Assembly: GCF_900129205.1 (NCBI RefSeq)
Contig: NZ_FQUK01000027.1
Coordinates: 1 to 35,282 of the forward strand
Length of the DNA: 35,282 bases
Source: Thermomonas hydrothermalis
GTDB lineage: Bacteria; Pseudomonadota; Gammaproteobacteria; Xanthomonadales; Xanthomonadaceae
Reading direction: 5' to 3'
The first letter of the stretch is position 1. The number at the start of each line of letters is the position of its first letter. A program made the translations under genes and the position numbers. This document shows, piece by piece, positions 16,721-23,996 of this stretch. The notes under the pieces were generated by a model. It worked only from the letters and a program-made list of their open reading frames with translations. It had not been told where the DNA came from and made no database searches.

Positions 16721-17194
16721 TCAGGGCATCGAGGCCAGCACCCGGATCTGCTCGGCCCAGCCATAGGGCCACGGGCGCCCCAGCAGTCGCTCGACGGGGA
16801 GTTCGGGGGTGGCGGCGAGGCGCTCCACCAACTCGGGGGCCAGCAGGGTCAGCCGCATAAGGCGATGGACCTGCGAGACGTCCATCCCCTCGGCTTTGGC
16901 GATCTCGGCCGCCGAGGCAACCCTTCCCTCAGTGAGCAGCCGCTGCCAGTGGTGCGCCAGCCCAAGCGCTCGCAGGAGAGCGGTGTCCGGGATCTCGGTG
17001 CGCACGGGAGCGGCCCAGGTCGAGTGCGCCTCGACGGCCGTCCGGACCCCAGGTGGTGGGATCACCGCGCGCCGGGTGCCACGCTGGACGAGCCGCCAGG
17101 GCACGAAGGTTTCCAGTTTCACGCCGCCCGCCGGCGTCGGCAGTTTCTGGGTGACCGGCGCTCCCTCGATGCGTCCCCGGTGCTTCGTGCTCAC
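16721..17194 (-). CDS. HTH protein downstream of serine recombinase, second paralogue
   Basis: The 157-aa product has an N-terminal LETFVPWRLVQRGTRRAV segment and a C-terminal helix-turn-helix region (ALGLAHHWQRLLTEGRVASA, then EIAKAEGMDVSQVHRLMRLTLLAPELVE). It is clearly related to the gene immediately upstream, so the two arose by tandem duplication. The HTH resembles those of ParB/KorB-type proteins and of small proteins that follow recombinases of this class. It probably binds DNA, perhaps to regulate the operon or assist recombination; this is inferred. The GTG start at 17194 overlaps the previous stop in GTGA. It is last in the operon, before a terminator. Confidence 0.82.
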   Translation of the reverse strand: MSTKHRGRIEGAPVTQKLPTPAGGVKLETFVPWRLVQRGTRRAVIPPPGVRTAVEAHSTWAAPVRTEIPDTALLRALGLAHHWQRLLTEGRVASAAEIAKAEGMDVSQVHRLMRLTLLAPELVERLAATPELPVERLLGRPWPYGWAEQIRVLASMP

Positions 17195-17574
17195 GCTTTC
17201 TCCTCGAAGCGCCGCACGATCTCGCGCTGGGCCGCCCAGTCCACCGGCAGCGGGTGGCGCTGGAACCAGATCAGGCTCATCCGGCGTGGCTGCCGCCCGG
17301 CCATCAGCATCTCGACGATGTCGGGCGCGAGCAGCGTCAGGCGCAGCAGCTCGTTGACCACCGAGTGGTGCAGCCCTTCGGCACGCGCGATGGCCGAGCC
17401 GCTGGGCATCGCGCCGCTGTCCAGCAGCCGTTGCCAGTGGAAGGCCCGCGCCATCCCTTCGATGAGCGTGCTGTCGTGCGCGTCCCGGTCCTCGGCCTGG
17501 TGCTGAACCAGCCGGCGCACGCCGCGCCGCCGCAGGGTCAGCGGCACGAAGGTCTCGAGCGTCCCGTCCTTCAT
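17191..17574 (-). CDS. HTH protein downstream of serine recombinase, first paralogue
   Basis: The 127-aa product starts MKDGTLETFVPLTLRRRG and has the same layout as its neighbour: a short basic N-terminal segment, then AFHWQRLLDSGAMPSGSAIA and an HTH (RAEGLHHSVVNELLRLTLLA) followed by PDIVEMLMAGRQPRRMSL and VDWAAQRE. The P-D-I-V-E-x-x-x-x-G-R-Q-P string is typical of small HTH proteins encoded next to DUF2924-linked recombinases in proteobacteria. It lacks the 30-residue insert that the paralogue has after RRAV. ATG 17574 overlaps the recombinase stop in ATGA. A role as regulator or accessory factor is inferred. Confidence 0.85.
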   Translation of the reverse strand: MKDGTLETFVPLTLRRRGVRRLVQHQAEDRDAHDSTLIEGMARAFHWQRLLDSGAMPSGSAIARAEGLHHSVVNELLRLTLLAPDIVEMLMAGRQPRRMSLIWFQRHPLPVDWAAQREIVRRFEEKA

Positions 17575-18950
17575 GCCTCGACCTCCAGCAGCTCGGCGCC
17601 GATGCTCCTGGGCGCGAACTCGCCGATCAAGGCGTCCCAGCCCAGTTCGCGCCACTTCACCCGGATGCCCTGCATCTCGTCGGTGTGGACGAGATCGATG
17701 CGCTCGATCATCAGGTTGGCGATGCGGTGCTGCTCAACCGGGAAGAGCTGATCCCACACGTCGTTGAGGCGGCCCATCGCCATCACGACCGTGGCCTCGT
17801 CGATCGGTGCGCCCTGGCGTTGGATGTGGCGCACGACGGCGGCGATGGATTCGGGGCTGGTCAGCACGGTGCGGATCTGGGCCACGACCGCCGCCTCGAT
17901 CTCCCCGGCGGGCAGGCGCTCGTAACTCTTGCCCGGCGCGCCGAAGCGACTCTCGGACTTGGAGACGTAGTAGTGATACTTGCGTCCGTTTTTGCGCGAG
18001 TAGGTCGGGTACATGCGTTCGCCCGAAGGGGCATAGAGCAGTCCCCGTAGCAAGGCGTCGGTGCGTGACCGGATCTTGGTCTCCACAGAGCGCGCGTGGC
18101 TGTCGCGGGCCAGCACCGCGTGAACCTGGTCCCACAGCTGGCGTTCGATGATCGGCTCGTGCACGCCGGGGTACCACTGGCCCCGGCTCGACAACTCCCC
18201 GAGGTAGATGCGGTTGCGCAGCACCTTGTGGATGTACTTCTTGTCGATGCGCGTGCCGGTCCGCACCCGCCCGTCCTGCGTCGTCCACGCCTTGGTCGTG
18301 ATGCCCTCGGCAGTCAGTCGAGCAGCGATCTGGGTCGGCGAGCCGATTGAGAGCATCTCCTCGAAGATGCGGCGCACCACGGCCGCCTCGGCTTTGTTGA
18401 TGACCAGTTGCCGGTTCGCCACGTCGTAGCCCAGTGGCGGCACGCCGCCCATCCACAGCCCCTTCTTCTTGGCCGCGGCGATCTTGTCGCGGATGCGCTC
18501 ACCGGTGACCTCGCGCTCGAACTGGGCGAAGGACAGCAGGATGTTGAGCGTGAGCCGCCCCATCGAGGTCGTGGTGTTGAATTGCTGGGTCACCGAGACG
18601 AAGGACACGCCCTGGCGCTCGAACACCTCGACCATCTTGGAGAAGTCGGCGAGGCTCCTCGTCAGGCGGTCGATCTTGTAGACCACCACGATGTCGATCA
18701 GCCCGCGCTGGATATCGGCCATCAGGCGCTTCAAGGCCGGGCGCTCGGTGTTGCCGCCGGAGTAGCCGGGGTCGTCGTAGTCGTCGGCCACCGCAATCCA
18801 TCCCTCGGCGCGCTGGCTGGCGATGAAGGCGTGCCCGGCTTCCTTTTGCGCATCGATGGAGTTGAACTCCTGGTCGAGCCGCTCGTCCGACGACACCCGG
18901 CAGTAGACCGCGCAGCGTTTGCGCGCCTTAGTGGAGGCGATTTCCGTCAT
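17571..18950 (-). CDS. Large serine recombinase
   Basis: The 459-aa product cuts and rejoins DNA through a 5'-phosphoserine link and is the probable integrase or excisionase of the element. The resolvase catalytic domain covers about 11-160: YCRVSSDERLDQEFNSIDAQ with S20 as the likely nucleophile, and YKIDRLTRSLADFSKMVEVF. A Recombinase domain (about 190-290, PPLGYDVANRQLVINKAEAA and IHKVLRNRIYLGE) follows, then a region equivalent to the zinc ribbon but without its cysteines (LLYAPSGERMYPTYSRKNGR). That loss is usual for recombinases that travel with DUF2924. The start overlaps the DUF2924 stop (TGATG). It is far from any tyrosine integrase, none being present in the window. Confidence 0.92.
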   Translation of the reverse strand: MTEIASTKARKRCAVYCRVSSDERLDQEFNSIDAQKEAGHAFIASQRAEGWIAVADDYDDPGYSGGNTERPALKRLMADIQRGLIDIVVVYKIDRLTRSLADFSKMVEVFERQGVSFVSVTQQFNTTTSMGRLTLNILLSFAQFEREVTGERIRDKIAAAKKKGLWMGGVPPLGYDVANRQLVINKAEAAVVRRIFEEMLSIGSPTQIAARLTAEGITTKAWTTQDGRVRTGTRIDKKYIHKVLRNRIYLGELSSRGQWYPGVHEPIIERQLWDQVHAVLARDSHARSVETKIRSRTDALLRGLLYAPSGERMYPTYSRKNGRKYHYYVSKSESRFGAPGKSYERLPAGEIEAAVVAQIRTVLTSPESIAAVVRHIQRQGAPIDEATVVMAMGRLNDVWDQLFPVEQHRIANLMIERIDLVHTDEMQGIRVKWRELGWDALIGEFAPRSIGAELLEVEA

Positions 18951-19393
18951 CAGGCACCTCCTTTCAGGCCGAAGAACAGCGGGCCGCTCCAATGCTGGCC
19001 GGTGATGTGCCGAGCCACCGCCGTCAAGCTCTTGAAGGTGTGGCCCTCGTACTCGAAATGGCCCTCGGCATTGACCGTCACCCGATGCTCGCGCTCGCCC
19101 CATTCGCGCAGCAGCACGGTGCCCGGTGCGAAGTCGAACTTGCGCGGGCGCGCGCGCAGTTTGATCTTGGAGTGCTTCGCGCCGATGGCCTCAAGGCGCT
19201 GGCGCGTTTCGGGTGCGAGTCCGCCGAAGGCTTCTTCCTGCAGCTTATAGGCGATGCGGGATTCGACGTGCGTTCGATTCGGATGTTTGGGCCGGCGTTC
19301 GAAGTACCGGTCCCAGATGACCCAGAGCTCGGCCATGGGCAGGTGGCCCAGTTCGGCGATCCGCGCCGCGACGGAAGCTTGTTTCTCGTTCAT
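18950..19393 (-). CDS. DUF2924 protein
   Basis: The 147-aa product matches DUF2924 by its N-terminal ARIAELGHLPMAELWVIWDR, the central SRIAYKLQEEAFGGLAPETR, and the C-terminal VLLREWGEREHRVTVNAEGH plus ITGQHWSGPLFFGLK. Its biochemical role is unknown. It is repeatedly encoded directly upstream of serine recombinases in proteobacterial elements, and here its stop overlaps the recombinase start, so it probably assists or directs recombination; that is inferred. ATG 19393 has AGGAG 8 bases upstream. The C-terminal segment is the best conserved part of the family. Confidence 0.9.
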   Translation of the reverse strand: MNEKQASVAARIAELGHLPMAELWVIWDRYFERRPKHPNRTHVESRIAYKLQEEAFGGLAPETRQRLEAIGAKHSKIKLRARPRKFDFAPGTVLLREWGEREHRVTVNAEGHFEYEGHTFKSLTAVARHITGQHWSGPLFFGLKGGA

Positions 19394-19584
19394 CACAACT
19401 TCTCCTGTTGAGAGGGGGTTGTATGAACGCGCTGGTCGGGCAAGAAGCCAAGGCGAACCGCGCTCTGTTCCAGCCCGGAAGACCCGAGGGTACGGACGAT
19501 GGCGGCCGCAAGGATGGTGGTGATTTCGCCAGCACGGGCGCTGGCGCTCATCTCTGCCGGAGATGCAAGTTCGAGGTTTGTCAT
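19393..19584 (-). CDS. Small protein opening the DUF2924-recombinase operon
   Basis: This 63-aa gene is supported by context: its TGA overlaps the DUF2924 ATG (TGATG), and a GGAG precedes its own ATG. The sequence has a hydrophobic helix (GEITTILAAAIVRTLGSS) and then AVRLGFLPDQRVHTTPSQQE. The pattern I-L-A-A-A-(I/L)-x-R-x-x-x-x-S-S ... L-x-F-x-P-D-Q-x-V-H recurs, from memory, in small proteins in front of DUF2924 genes elsewhere. I know no function. It is likely missed by standard gene callers because of size. Confidence 0.65.
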   Translation of the reverse strand: MTNLELASPAEMSASARAGEITTILAAAIVRTLGSSGLEQSAVRLGFLPDQRVHTTPSQQEKL

Positions 19585-19647
19585 GACGGCTCCAGGGAAT
19601 CGAAACCGTCACGGATGATGTGCGCAGATTTCCGAAGCGGATCGCAA

Positions 19648-19663
19648 CGCCGATCAATCGGCG
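19648..19663. promoter_or_regulatory. 16-bp palindrome before the recombinase operon, candidate operator
   Basis: CGCCGAT-ca-ATCGGCG is a perfect 7-bp inverted repeat, about 64 bases upstream of the first operon gene and 26 bases past the 751-aa gene. No T-run follows on the minus strand, so it looks more like a protein-binding site than a terminator. Confidence 0.4.
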
Positions 19664-19688
19664 CGGCGCGCTGACGCCTCAACGGCGG

Positions 19689-21944
19689 TCAGACGTCTTC
19701 GGTGACTGCTTCGATCGCAGCGCTGCGCGTGTCGCTGTCATCGACGACCACTCGATCGAGTGGGGTCAGCTTCAGCTGCCACGCCCGCGTGCCTGGGACC
19801 CTTTCGAGATAGTCGCGCCAGGGCGAGTGCTTGCCGGTGAAGAGGTTGGCCGGAGACGTGCAGCCCGTGCCGGCCATCAGCGCCTTCGTGTTGACGTGGG
19901 GCGTTCCTGCGGCCCAGGCCTCCACCAGCCGCTGCAAGACGGCGATCCTTGCTTTGCCCGTGACCCGCCACGGCGCCTTGCCCGGAAGGTACAGCGTCGC
20001 CGCGTGACCATCGGGGGCGACCTTGAGCGTCACCGTCGACCCGCCCATGGCCGCCAGTTGCCCGTGGCGATAGGCCACCTTCAGCCGGTCCAGGTCGATG
20101 GCGCTGCCGTTGCCCGCATCGGCGAGCACATCCTCGATGGGAATGACGACATTGGTGCCGGCGAATGGCAGCGGCGTCGAGGTCGTCGTCAACACCACGC
20201 CCGCCACCGGGCGCGGACGAAGCCTCAGCGCAGCGTCGACTTTCGCGTACGCGCGCTCGTGGGACATCCTGGAGGCGAAGTACAGCGCCACGGCATGGCC
20301 GTCGATGTCGATCTCGCCAAGGAACACCGGCTCGTCGTCGAAGTGCCGACTGCGGGGTCCTTTCAAGGCCGATCCCAGCGCCGTGATCAATTCCTCGCGC
20401 AACCAGTCCAGCTGCACCTTCCAGCGCCGGGCGAGACGGGCCGGCATGACCACGTCGTTGCCCGTCAGAGGATCGCGGTAGCGCACGGTGTCGGCATCGG
20501 CGCAGCGTTCGAGCACCACCTTCATCGGCTCGCCTTCGTCGACGGGGACCGACAGCTCGGCGATGCGCTCGCCTTCGATGAGGATGCCTTCGTCCTGCAG
20601 CCGCTCGATGTCGATGCCGAGCTTATGCAGTGCGAAGCCGTCCATCGGGCTGCTGGCGCTCTCCAGAAGCCGGGCCACCTGCGCGATCAGACTCGGATCG
20701 TCCCGCCCGCAGCCCGGGTGCAGCGGTTTGCGCACCCCCAGGGCCTCGAGCAGTTGCATCCCGGCGCGGCGCAGGCGTTGGTCTTTCTCGCCAGCCAGGC
20801 TGCAGCGACCGGGCTCGGCCAGCACGATGGCCAGCGGGGTGGCCGCCGTCTCCCCCTCGAACACCAGTTCGGCCACCAGGGTCACACCGAGCAAGGCACC
20901 AGGCTGCGCGAAGGGGTGGTTGCCCCAGCGCTCGTCGATCACCTCGTGCAGTTCTGCGCCGCTGTCGATGTGCAGCGTGACGGCGTCCGTGGCATGCCCA
21001 AGCAAAGCCTTGGCTTCGGTCAGATACAGCCGCTCGATGCGGCCCCCGTCGATGCGCGGCTTGGTGTCCTTCAGTGGCCGCGCAAAGCGCGACAGGTCGT
21101 AGCGCGAGCGGTCCAGCGGACGGTTCGACAAGGGGGCCTTGAAGCCGTGCCGGGACAGCACGTTGGCCAGCGGCGCACGGGTGCCCAGCGTCGGGGCAAA
21201 GACTTCGACGAGCCCACGATGAGGCGCGTAGATGAGGGTGGCGTCGCGCGCCGGGAAGTAGAAGAAGCTCTTGCGCTGGCGGTTGCGCATCTCCACCGCG
21301 GCCACCTGATCGCCGGCGAAACGCACCACGAGGTAGTGCGTCGTCTGGGTCTGGCCTTGCCGGTTCGGCTCCTCCATGGCCACGTGGATGACCTCGCAGG
21401 GCTCGGCCAGCCGCATCGCCTCGGTGAGTTGCGCTTCCAGCCGGTCCTTGACCTCATCGTTCCACAGGAAGGGCGGCGCCTCGCCAGGCACGTCGAACGC
21501 GTCGTGCAGGCGTTTGAGCCCCTTCAGGTCCTGGGTGTTGACGATGGACTCGGCAGTGTCGAAGAGCTTGATCGAGGCCTCGCTGTGCGTGCGCATCCAC
21601 ACCGCGCGACCGACCTCGCCGCCTTCTTGCGCACGAAACCGTGCGAGCAGGTCCTCGTCGTAGAGCTGCTCGGCGACGGTGGCGAGGATGGCGGCCCCGC
21701 GCACGGTGCTCAGGCGCAGCACCCGCAAGGCTTCGCGCTCGGCCGGATCGCGCTGCTCCTTGCGCAGGTGCTTGATGTGCTCGATGAGGGCAGCGCTCAG
21801 CCCCTCGTCGGGCTGCGTCCAGTCGAACCCGCGCTGCAGCCCCAGGCACTCGGGTAAACCGGCAAACGAGCGTAGGACCGCAGGGGGGGCCTGCTCGGTC
21901 AGTTCCAGCAGACAATGTGCGTTGGTCAGGGTCTTCTTGCCCAT
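19689..21944 (-). CDS. Large protein of unknown function in the HTH-PIN cassette
   Basis: I do not recognise this 751-aa soluble protein. It begins MGKKTLTNAHCLLELTEQAP. A helical N-terminal part (1-175) is followed by a mixed alpha/beta middle (VIHVAMEEPNRQGQTQTTHY, RNRQRKSFFYFPARDATLIY) and a second conserved-looking block (about 460-560) with an ERCADADTVRYRDPLTGNDV segment. The C-terminal 100 residues look like a winged helix (RIAVLQRLVEAWAAGTPHVN ... LFTGKHSPWRDYLERV). No Walker, nuclease or protease motif is evident. A GGAGGG lies 3 bases before the ATG. It is the third gene of an operon with the HTH and PIN genes, 30 bases after PIN, suggesting a common function such as toxin modulation or phage defence; that is inference. 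Confidence 0.8.
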   Translation of the reverse strand: MGKKTLTNAHCLLELTEQAPPAVLRSFAGLPECLGLQRGFDWTQPDEGLSAALIEHIKHLRKEQRDPAEREALRVLRLSTVRGAAILATVAEQLYDEDLLARFRAQEGGEVGRAVWMRTHSEASIKLFDTAESIVNTQDLKGLKRLHDAFDVPGEAPPFLWNDEVKDRLEAQLTEAMRLAEPCEVIHVAMEEPNRQGQTQTTHYLVVRFAGDQVAAVEMRNRQRKSFFYFPARDATLIYAPHRGLVEVFAPTLGTRAPLANVLSRHGFKAPLSNRPLDRSRYDLSRFARPLKDTKPRIDGGRIERLYLTEAKALLGHATDAVTLHIDSGAELHEVIDERWGNHPFAQPGALLGVTLVAELVFEGETAATPLAIVLAEPGRCSLAGEKDQRLRRAGMQLLEALGVRKPLHPGCGRDDPSLIAQVARLLESASSPMDGFALHKLGIDIERLQDEGILIEGERIAELSVPVDEGEPMKVVLERCADADTVRYRDPLTGNDVVMPARLARRWKVQLDWLREELITALGSALKGPRSRHFDDEPVFLGEIDIDGHAVALYFASRMSHERAYAKVDAALRLRPRPVAGVVLTTTSTPLPFAGTNVVIPIEDVLADAGNGSAIDLDRLKVAYRHGQLAAMGGSTVTLKVAPDGHAATLYLPGKAPWRVTGKARIAVLQRLVEAWAAGTPHVNTKALMAGTGCTSPANLFTGKHSPWRDYLERVPGTRAWQLKLTPLDRVVVDDSDTRSAAIEAVTEDV

Positions 21945-21974
21945 GCTCCCTCCGATACAGCGCGAAGCGGTCCC

Positions 21975-22547
21975 TCACATGGCCATGACCCATGGGCGCA
22001 TCACCGCCACCGATTGCGTCAGCCCCTGCGCCAGCAGGGTGTCCAGGTAGTCGTCCGCCGACTTGGGCGGGTTCTTCAGATTGCGGCGGTGGCGGGCGAC
22101 TGCTTCGAGCACGCCGGCCGGGTGCAGATCCAGCAGATCGACGATGAAGTCGTCCGGATGCTGCGCCGCGAGGTTGTAGGGCTTGAGCGCCTCGGGCGGG
22201 AAGTCCTTGAGGTTGAAGGTCACGATGAGGCTGGCGCCGGCGTGGATGGCGGCCGCCACCACATGGCGGTCGCTGGGGTCGGGCAACTCGATCGAGGCAA
22301 TCAGGTACTCGAAGCCGGTGACCAGGCAGTCGCGGACGTGGGCGTTCATCAGCCGCCGCGTGCGCTCGAGCTGTTCGACCGAGAGATCGGGACGGCTGGC
22401 CAGCACGTGGCGCATCCACTCGTCGTGAATCATGTCGCTCCAGCGCGCCCGGTACAGGTCCGACAGCGCCAGATGCATCAGCAGGTCGCGCAGGGGCGCG
22501 GGATAGAGCACGCAGGCGTCGTAGACGACGGTGAAGTGCGAGCTCAT
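21975..22547 (-). CDS. PIN-domain nuclease, probable toxin
   Basis: The 190-aa product is a PIN_3-type (VapC-like) ribonuclease. The acidic metal-binding residues are in place: D10 (VVYDACVLYPAPLRDLL), E43 (HDEW), D93 (PDPSDRHVVAAAI) and D115 (VTFNLKDFP). PIN toxins of this type cleave tRNA or other RNA with Mg2+. The extra 70 residues after the PIN core (from ALKPYNLAAQHPDDFIVDLL) are usual for this longer subgroup. It begins 4 bases after the HTH gene, the typical spacing for antitoxin-toxin pairs. Toxicity and target are inferred from family and context. Confidence 0.88.
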   Translation of the reverse strand: MSSHFTVVYDACVLYPAPLRDLLMHLALSDLYRARWSDMIHDEWMRHVLASRPDLSVEQLERTRRLMNAHVRDCLVTGFEYLIASIELPDPSDRHVVAAAIHAGASLIVTFNLKDFPPEALKPYNLAAQHPDDFIVDLLDLHPAGVLEAVARHRRNLKNPPKSADDYLDTLLAQGLTQSVAVMRPWVMAM

Positions 22548-22551
22548 CCGC

Positions 22552-23013
22552 TCAGTACCCCATGCCGAGTTCCTGGGCCTGCGCGGCCAGTTCGTCGAGG
22601 GCCTTGCGGCGCTCGGCATCGATCCGGTGCTTGTAGGCGATCACGTCCTGGTAGCGCACCCGACGATGCGTGCCGATCTTGTGGAACGGGATCTCGCCTT
22701 TTTCCAGCAACTGCACGAGGAAGGGCCGCGAGACGTTGAGCAGGTCGGCCGCTTCCTGCGTGGTCAGTTCGGCGTGGATGGGGATGACGGTGACGGCATT
22801 GCCCTGGCCGATCTCGGTCAGCACGTCCAGCAGCAACCGCAGCGCCGTCGTCGGCAGCGTCACTGAGCGCACGGCGCCCTTGTCGTCGTGGAAGTCGATC
22901 TGCTGGGTCTCGGCGCGCGTTTGCAGCACCGTCGAGAGCACGCGCCCGGATTCCCGAGCCAGCGCGACGTCCTCGGCCGAGGGCAGCGCATTGGGGATGG
23001 TGGGGGTCGTCAT
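22552..23013 (-). CDS. Excisionase-family HTH protein, probable antitoxin
   Basis: The 153-aa product carries a MerR/excisionase-type winged HTH at about 82-130 (ELTTQEAADLLNVSRPFLVQ ... IPFHKIGTHRRVRYQDVIAY). Before it is a segment with DDKGAVRSVTLPTTALRLLL that may form a dimer interface. The C-terminal 25 residues are helical and charged, a likely region for toxin binding. Proteins of this build are commonly encoded just before PIN_3 toxins. AGGAG precedes the ATG at 23013. As first gene of the operon it probably represses the promoter at 23050-23077, where a tandem repeat lies. Confidence 0.87.
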   Translation of the reverse strand: MTTPTIPNALPSAEDVALARESGRVLSTVLQTRAETQQIDFHDDKGAVRSVTLPTTALRLLLDVLTEIGQGNAVTVIPIHAELTTQEAADLLNVSRPFLVQLLEKGEIPFHKIGTHRRVRYQDVIAYKHRIDAERRKALDELAAQAQELGMGY

Positions 23014-23049
23014 GGGGCTCTCCTGGTCGGATCGGATGCGATAGGGGTC

Positions 23050-23077
23050 ATTGTAAACGAAACAAACGAAATCGCAA
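23050..23077 (-). promoter_or_regulatory. Promoter of the HTH-PIN-751aa operon
   Basis: On the minus strand TTGCGA and TACAAT are separated by 16 bases, in a markedly A/T-rich patch. The -10 ends 37 bases before the HTH gene. A tandem repeat fills the spacer. Confidence 0.65.
23055..23072. repeat. Tandem 9-bp repeat in promoter spacer, candidate operator
   Basis: AAACGAAAC is followed at once by AAACGAAAT (8 of 9 bases identical). The pair lies between the -35 and -10 boxes of the cassette promoter, which suits a repressor site for the excisionase-type HTH protein. It is also about 170 bases from the divergent phage genes. Confidence 0.5.
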
Positions 23078-23239
23078 TAACCGAAAAGACATTGTTCTAA
23101 CCATACAAATCAAAGACTTAAGGCGCATGCCTGGCTCGCCACCGGTCGGGCCGCGCCCCGTGATCGCCTAAAAAGCACTCGCCCAAGCCCAAAGCGCCGG
23201 GCAATTCAATGAGGGCTCCCAAACAGAAGGAGCCCCGCC

Positions 23240-23503
23240 ATGCAGAAACACCCTGCATCTGTTCGATCCACCCGGAACTTCTATCCGGCACCACCCGAAG
23301 GCACGACGCCGGTCGCGCTCAACGAGTTCGAACTCGCCGCCCGCTGGCGACTGTCCGTCCACACCCTGCGCCGCTGGCGGCAGGAGCAGCTGGGCCCGGT
23401 CTTTTGCAAGCTGGGCGCACGCGTCACCTACCTGATCAGCGACGTCGAGGCCTTCGAGCGGCGCGTCTCGCGCTACTCGACGTCCGCTCGGGCGTACCAG
23501 TGA
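23240..23503 (+). CDS. Phage HTH DNA-binding protein (AlpA/excisionase-like)
   Basis: The 87-aa product has a HTH in NEFELAARWRLSVHTLRRWR followed by a wing-like QLGPVFCKLGARVTYLISDV, the HTH_17 pattern of excisionases and phage regulators. It is the first gene of the plus-strand module, behind AAGGAGCCCCGCC, and divergent from the PIN cassette with 226 bases between. A role in excision or in regulating early genes is likely; no target can be assigned from sequence. The N-terminal 30 residues are unstructured and Pro-rich. Confidence 0.8.
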   Translation: MQKHPASVRSTRNFYPAPPEGTTPVALNEFELAARWRLSVHTLRRWRQEQLGPVFCKLGARVTYLISDVEAFERRVSRYSTSARAYQ

Positions 23504-23513
23504 GGGGGCGGCC

Positions 23514-23993
23514 ATGAGCGACCTCACTCTCTACCCCGCCGACATCGCCGCGATGTCCGTCGGCCAGCTGGCCGCGCTGCCGCCCGCCCAGAAGGCGGAG
23601 ATCAGCCGCAACCTCGACGAAGCGCTCGCCTGGCTCAAGCAGGCCCGCGCCAAGTTCGACGCTGCGCTGGAGGCCGCCTACGGCGAGCAGGCCCGCGCCG
23701 CACGCCTCGAGGCGGGCAAGGACTTCGGCGTCGTGCACCTGAAGGACGGGCTGCTTCGCATCACGGTCGATGTCCCGAAGCGCGTGTCCTGGGACCAGGC
23801 GCAACTGGCGGCGATTGCCCGGCGCATCGTTGCCGCCGGCGAGCGCGTCGAGGACTACCTGGACGTCGAGTACTCGGTTTCCGAGTCCCGTTTCAACAAC
23901 TGGCCGCCCGCCTTGCGCGCCGGGTTCGAGGCCGCCCGCACCGTCAAGCCCGGCAAGCCCACGTTCCGGCTGGCCCTCGTCTCGGAGGAGTGA
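23514..23993 (+). CDS. Hypothetical phage protein
   Basis: I do not recognise this 159-aa protein. The N-terminal half is helical and charged (MSVGQLAALPPAQKAEISRN, then LDEALAWLKQARAKFDAALE), with coiled-coil character. The second half, from FGVVHLKDGLLRITVDVPKR to YSVSESRFNNWPPALRAGFE, looks like a small alpha/beta domain. It follows the HTH gene by 10 bases and precedes the BRO gene by 3, so it belongs to the same operon. Similar proteins occur near BRO and AAA genes in prophages. Confidence 0.75.
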   Translation: MSDLTLYPADIAAMSVGQLAALPPAQKAEISRNLDEALAWLKQARAKFDAALEAAYGEQARAARLEAGKDFGVVHLKDGLLRITVDVPKRVSWDQAQLAAIARRIVAAGERVEDYLDVEYSVSESRFNNWPPALRAGFEAARTVKPGKPTFRLALVSEE

Positions 23994-23996
23994 TCC

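Noticed and set aside
19620-21857. 745-aa plus-strand frame opposite the 751-aa gene
   Set aside because: It is the mirror frame of a gene that has a good ribosome site and operon context; its His/Arg/Gln-rich translation looks like a codon shadow.
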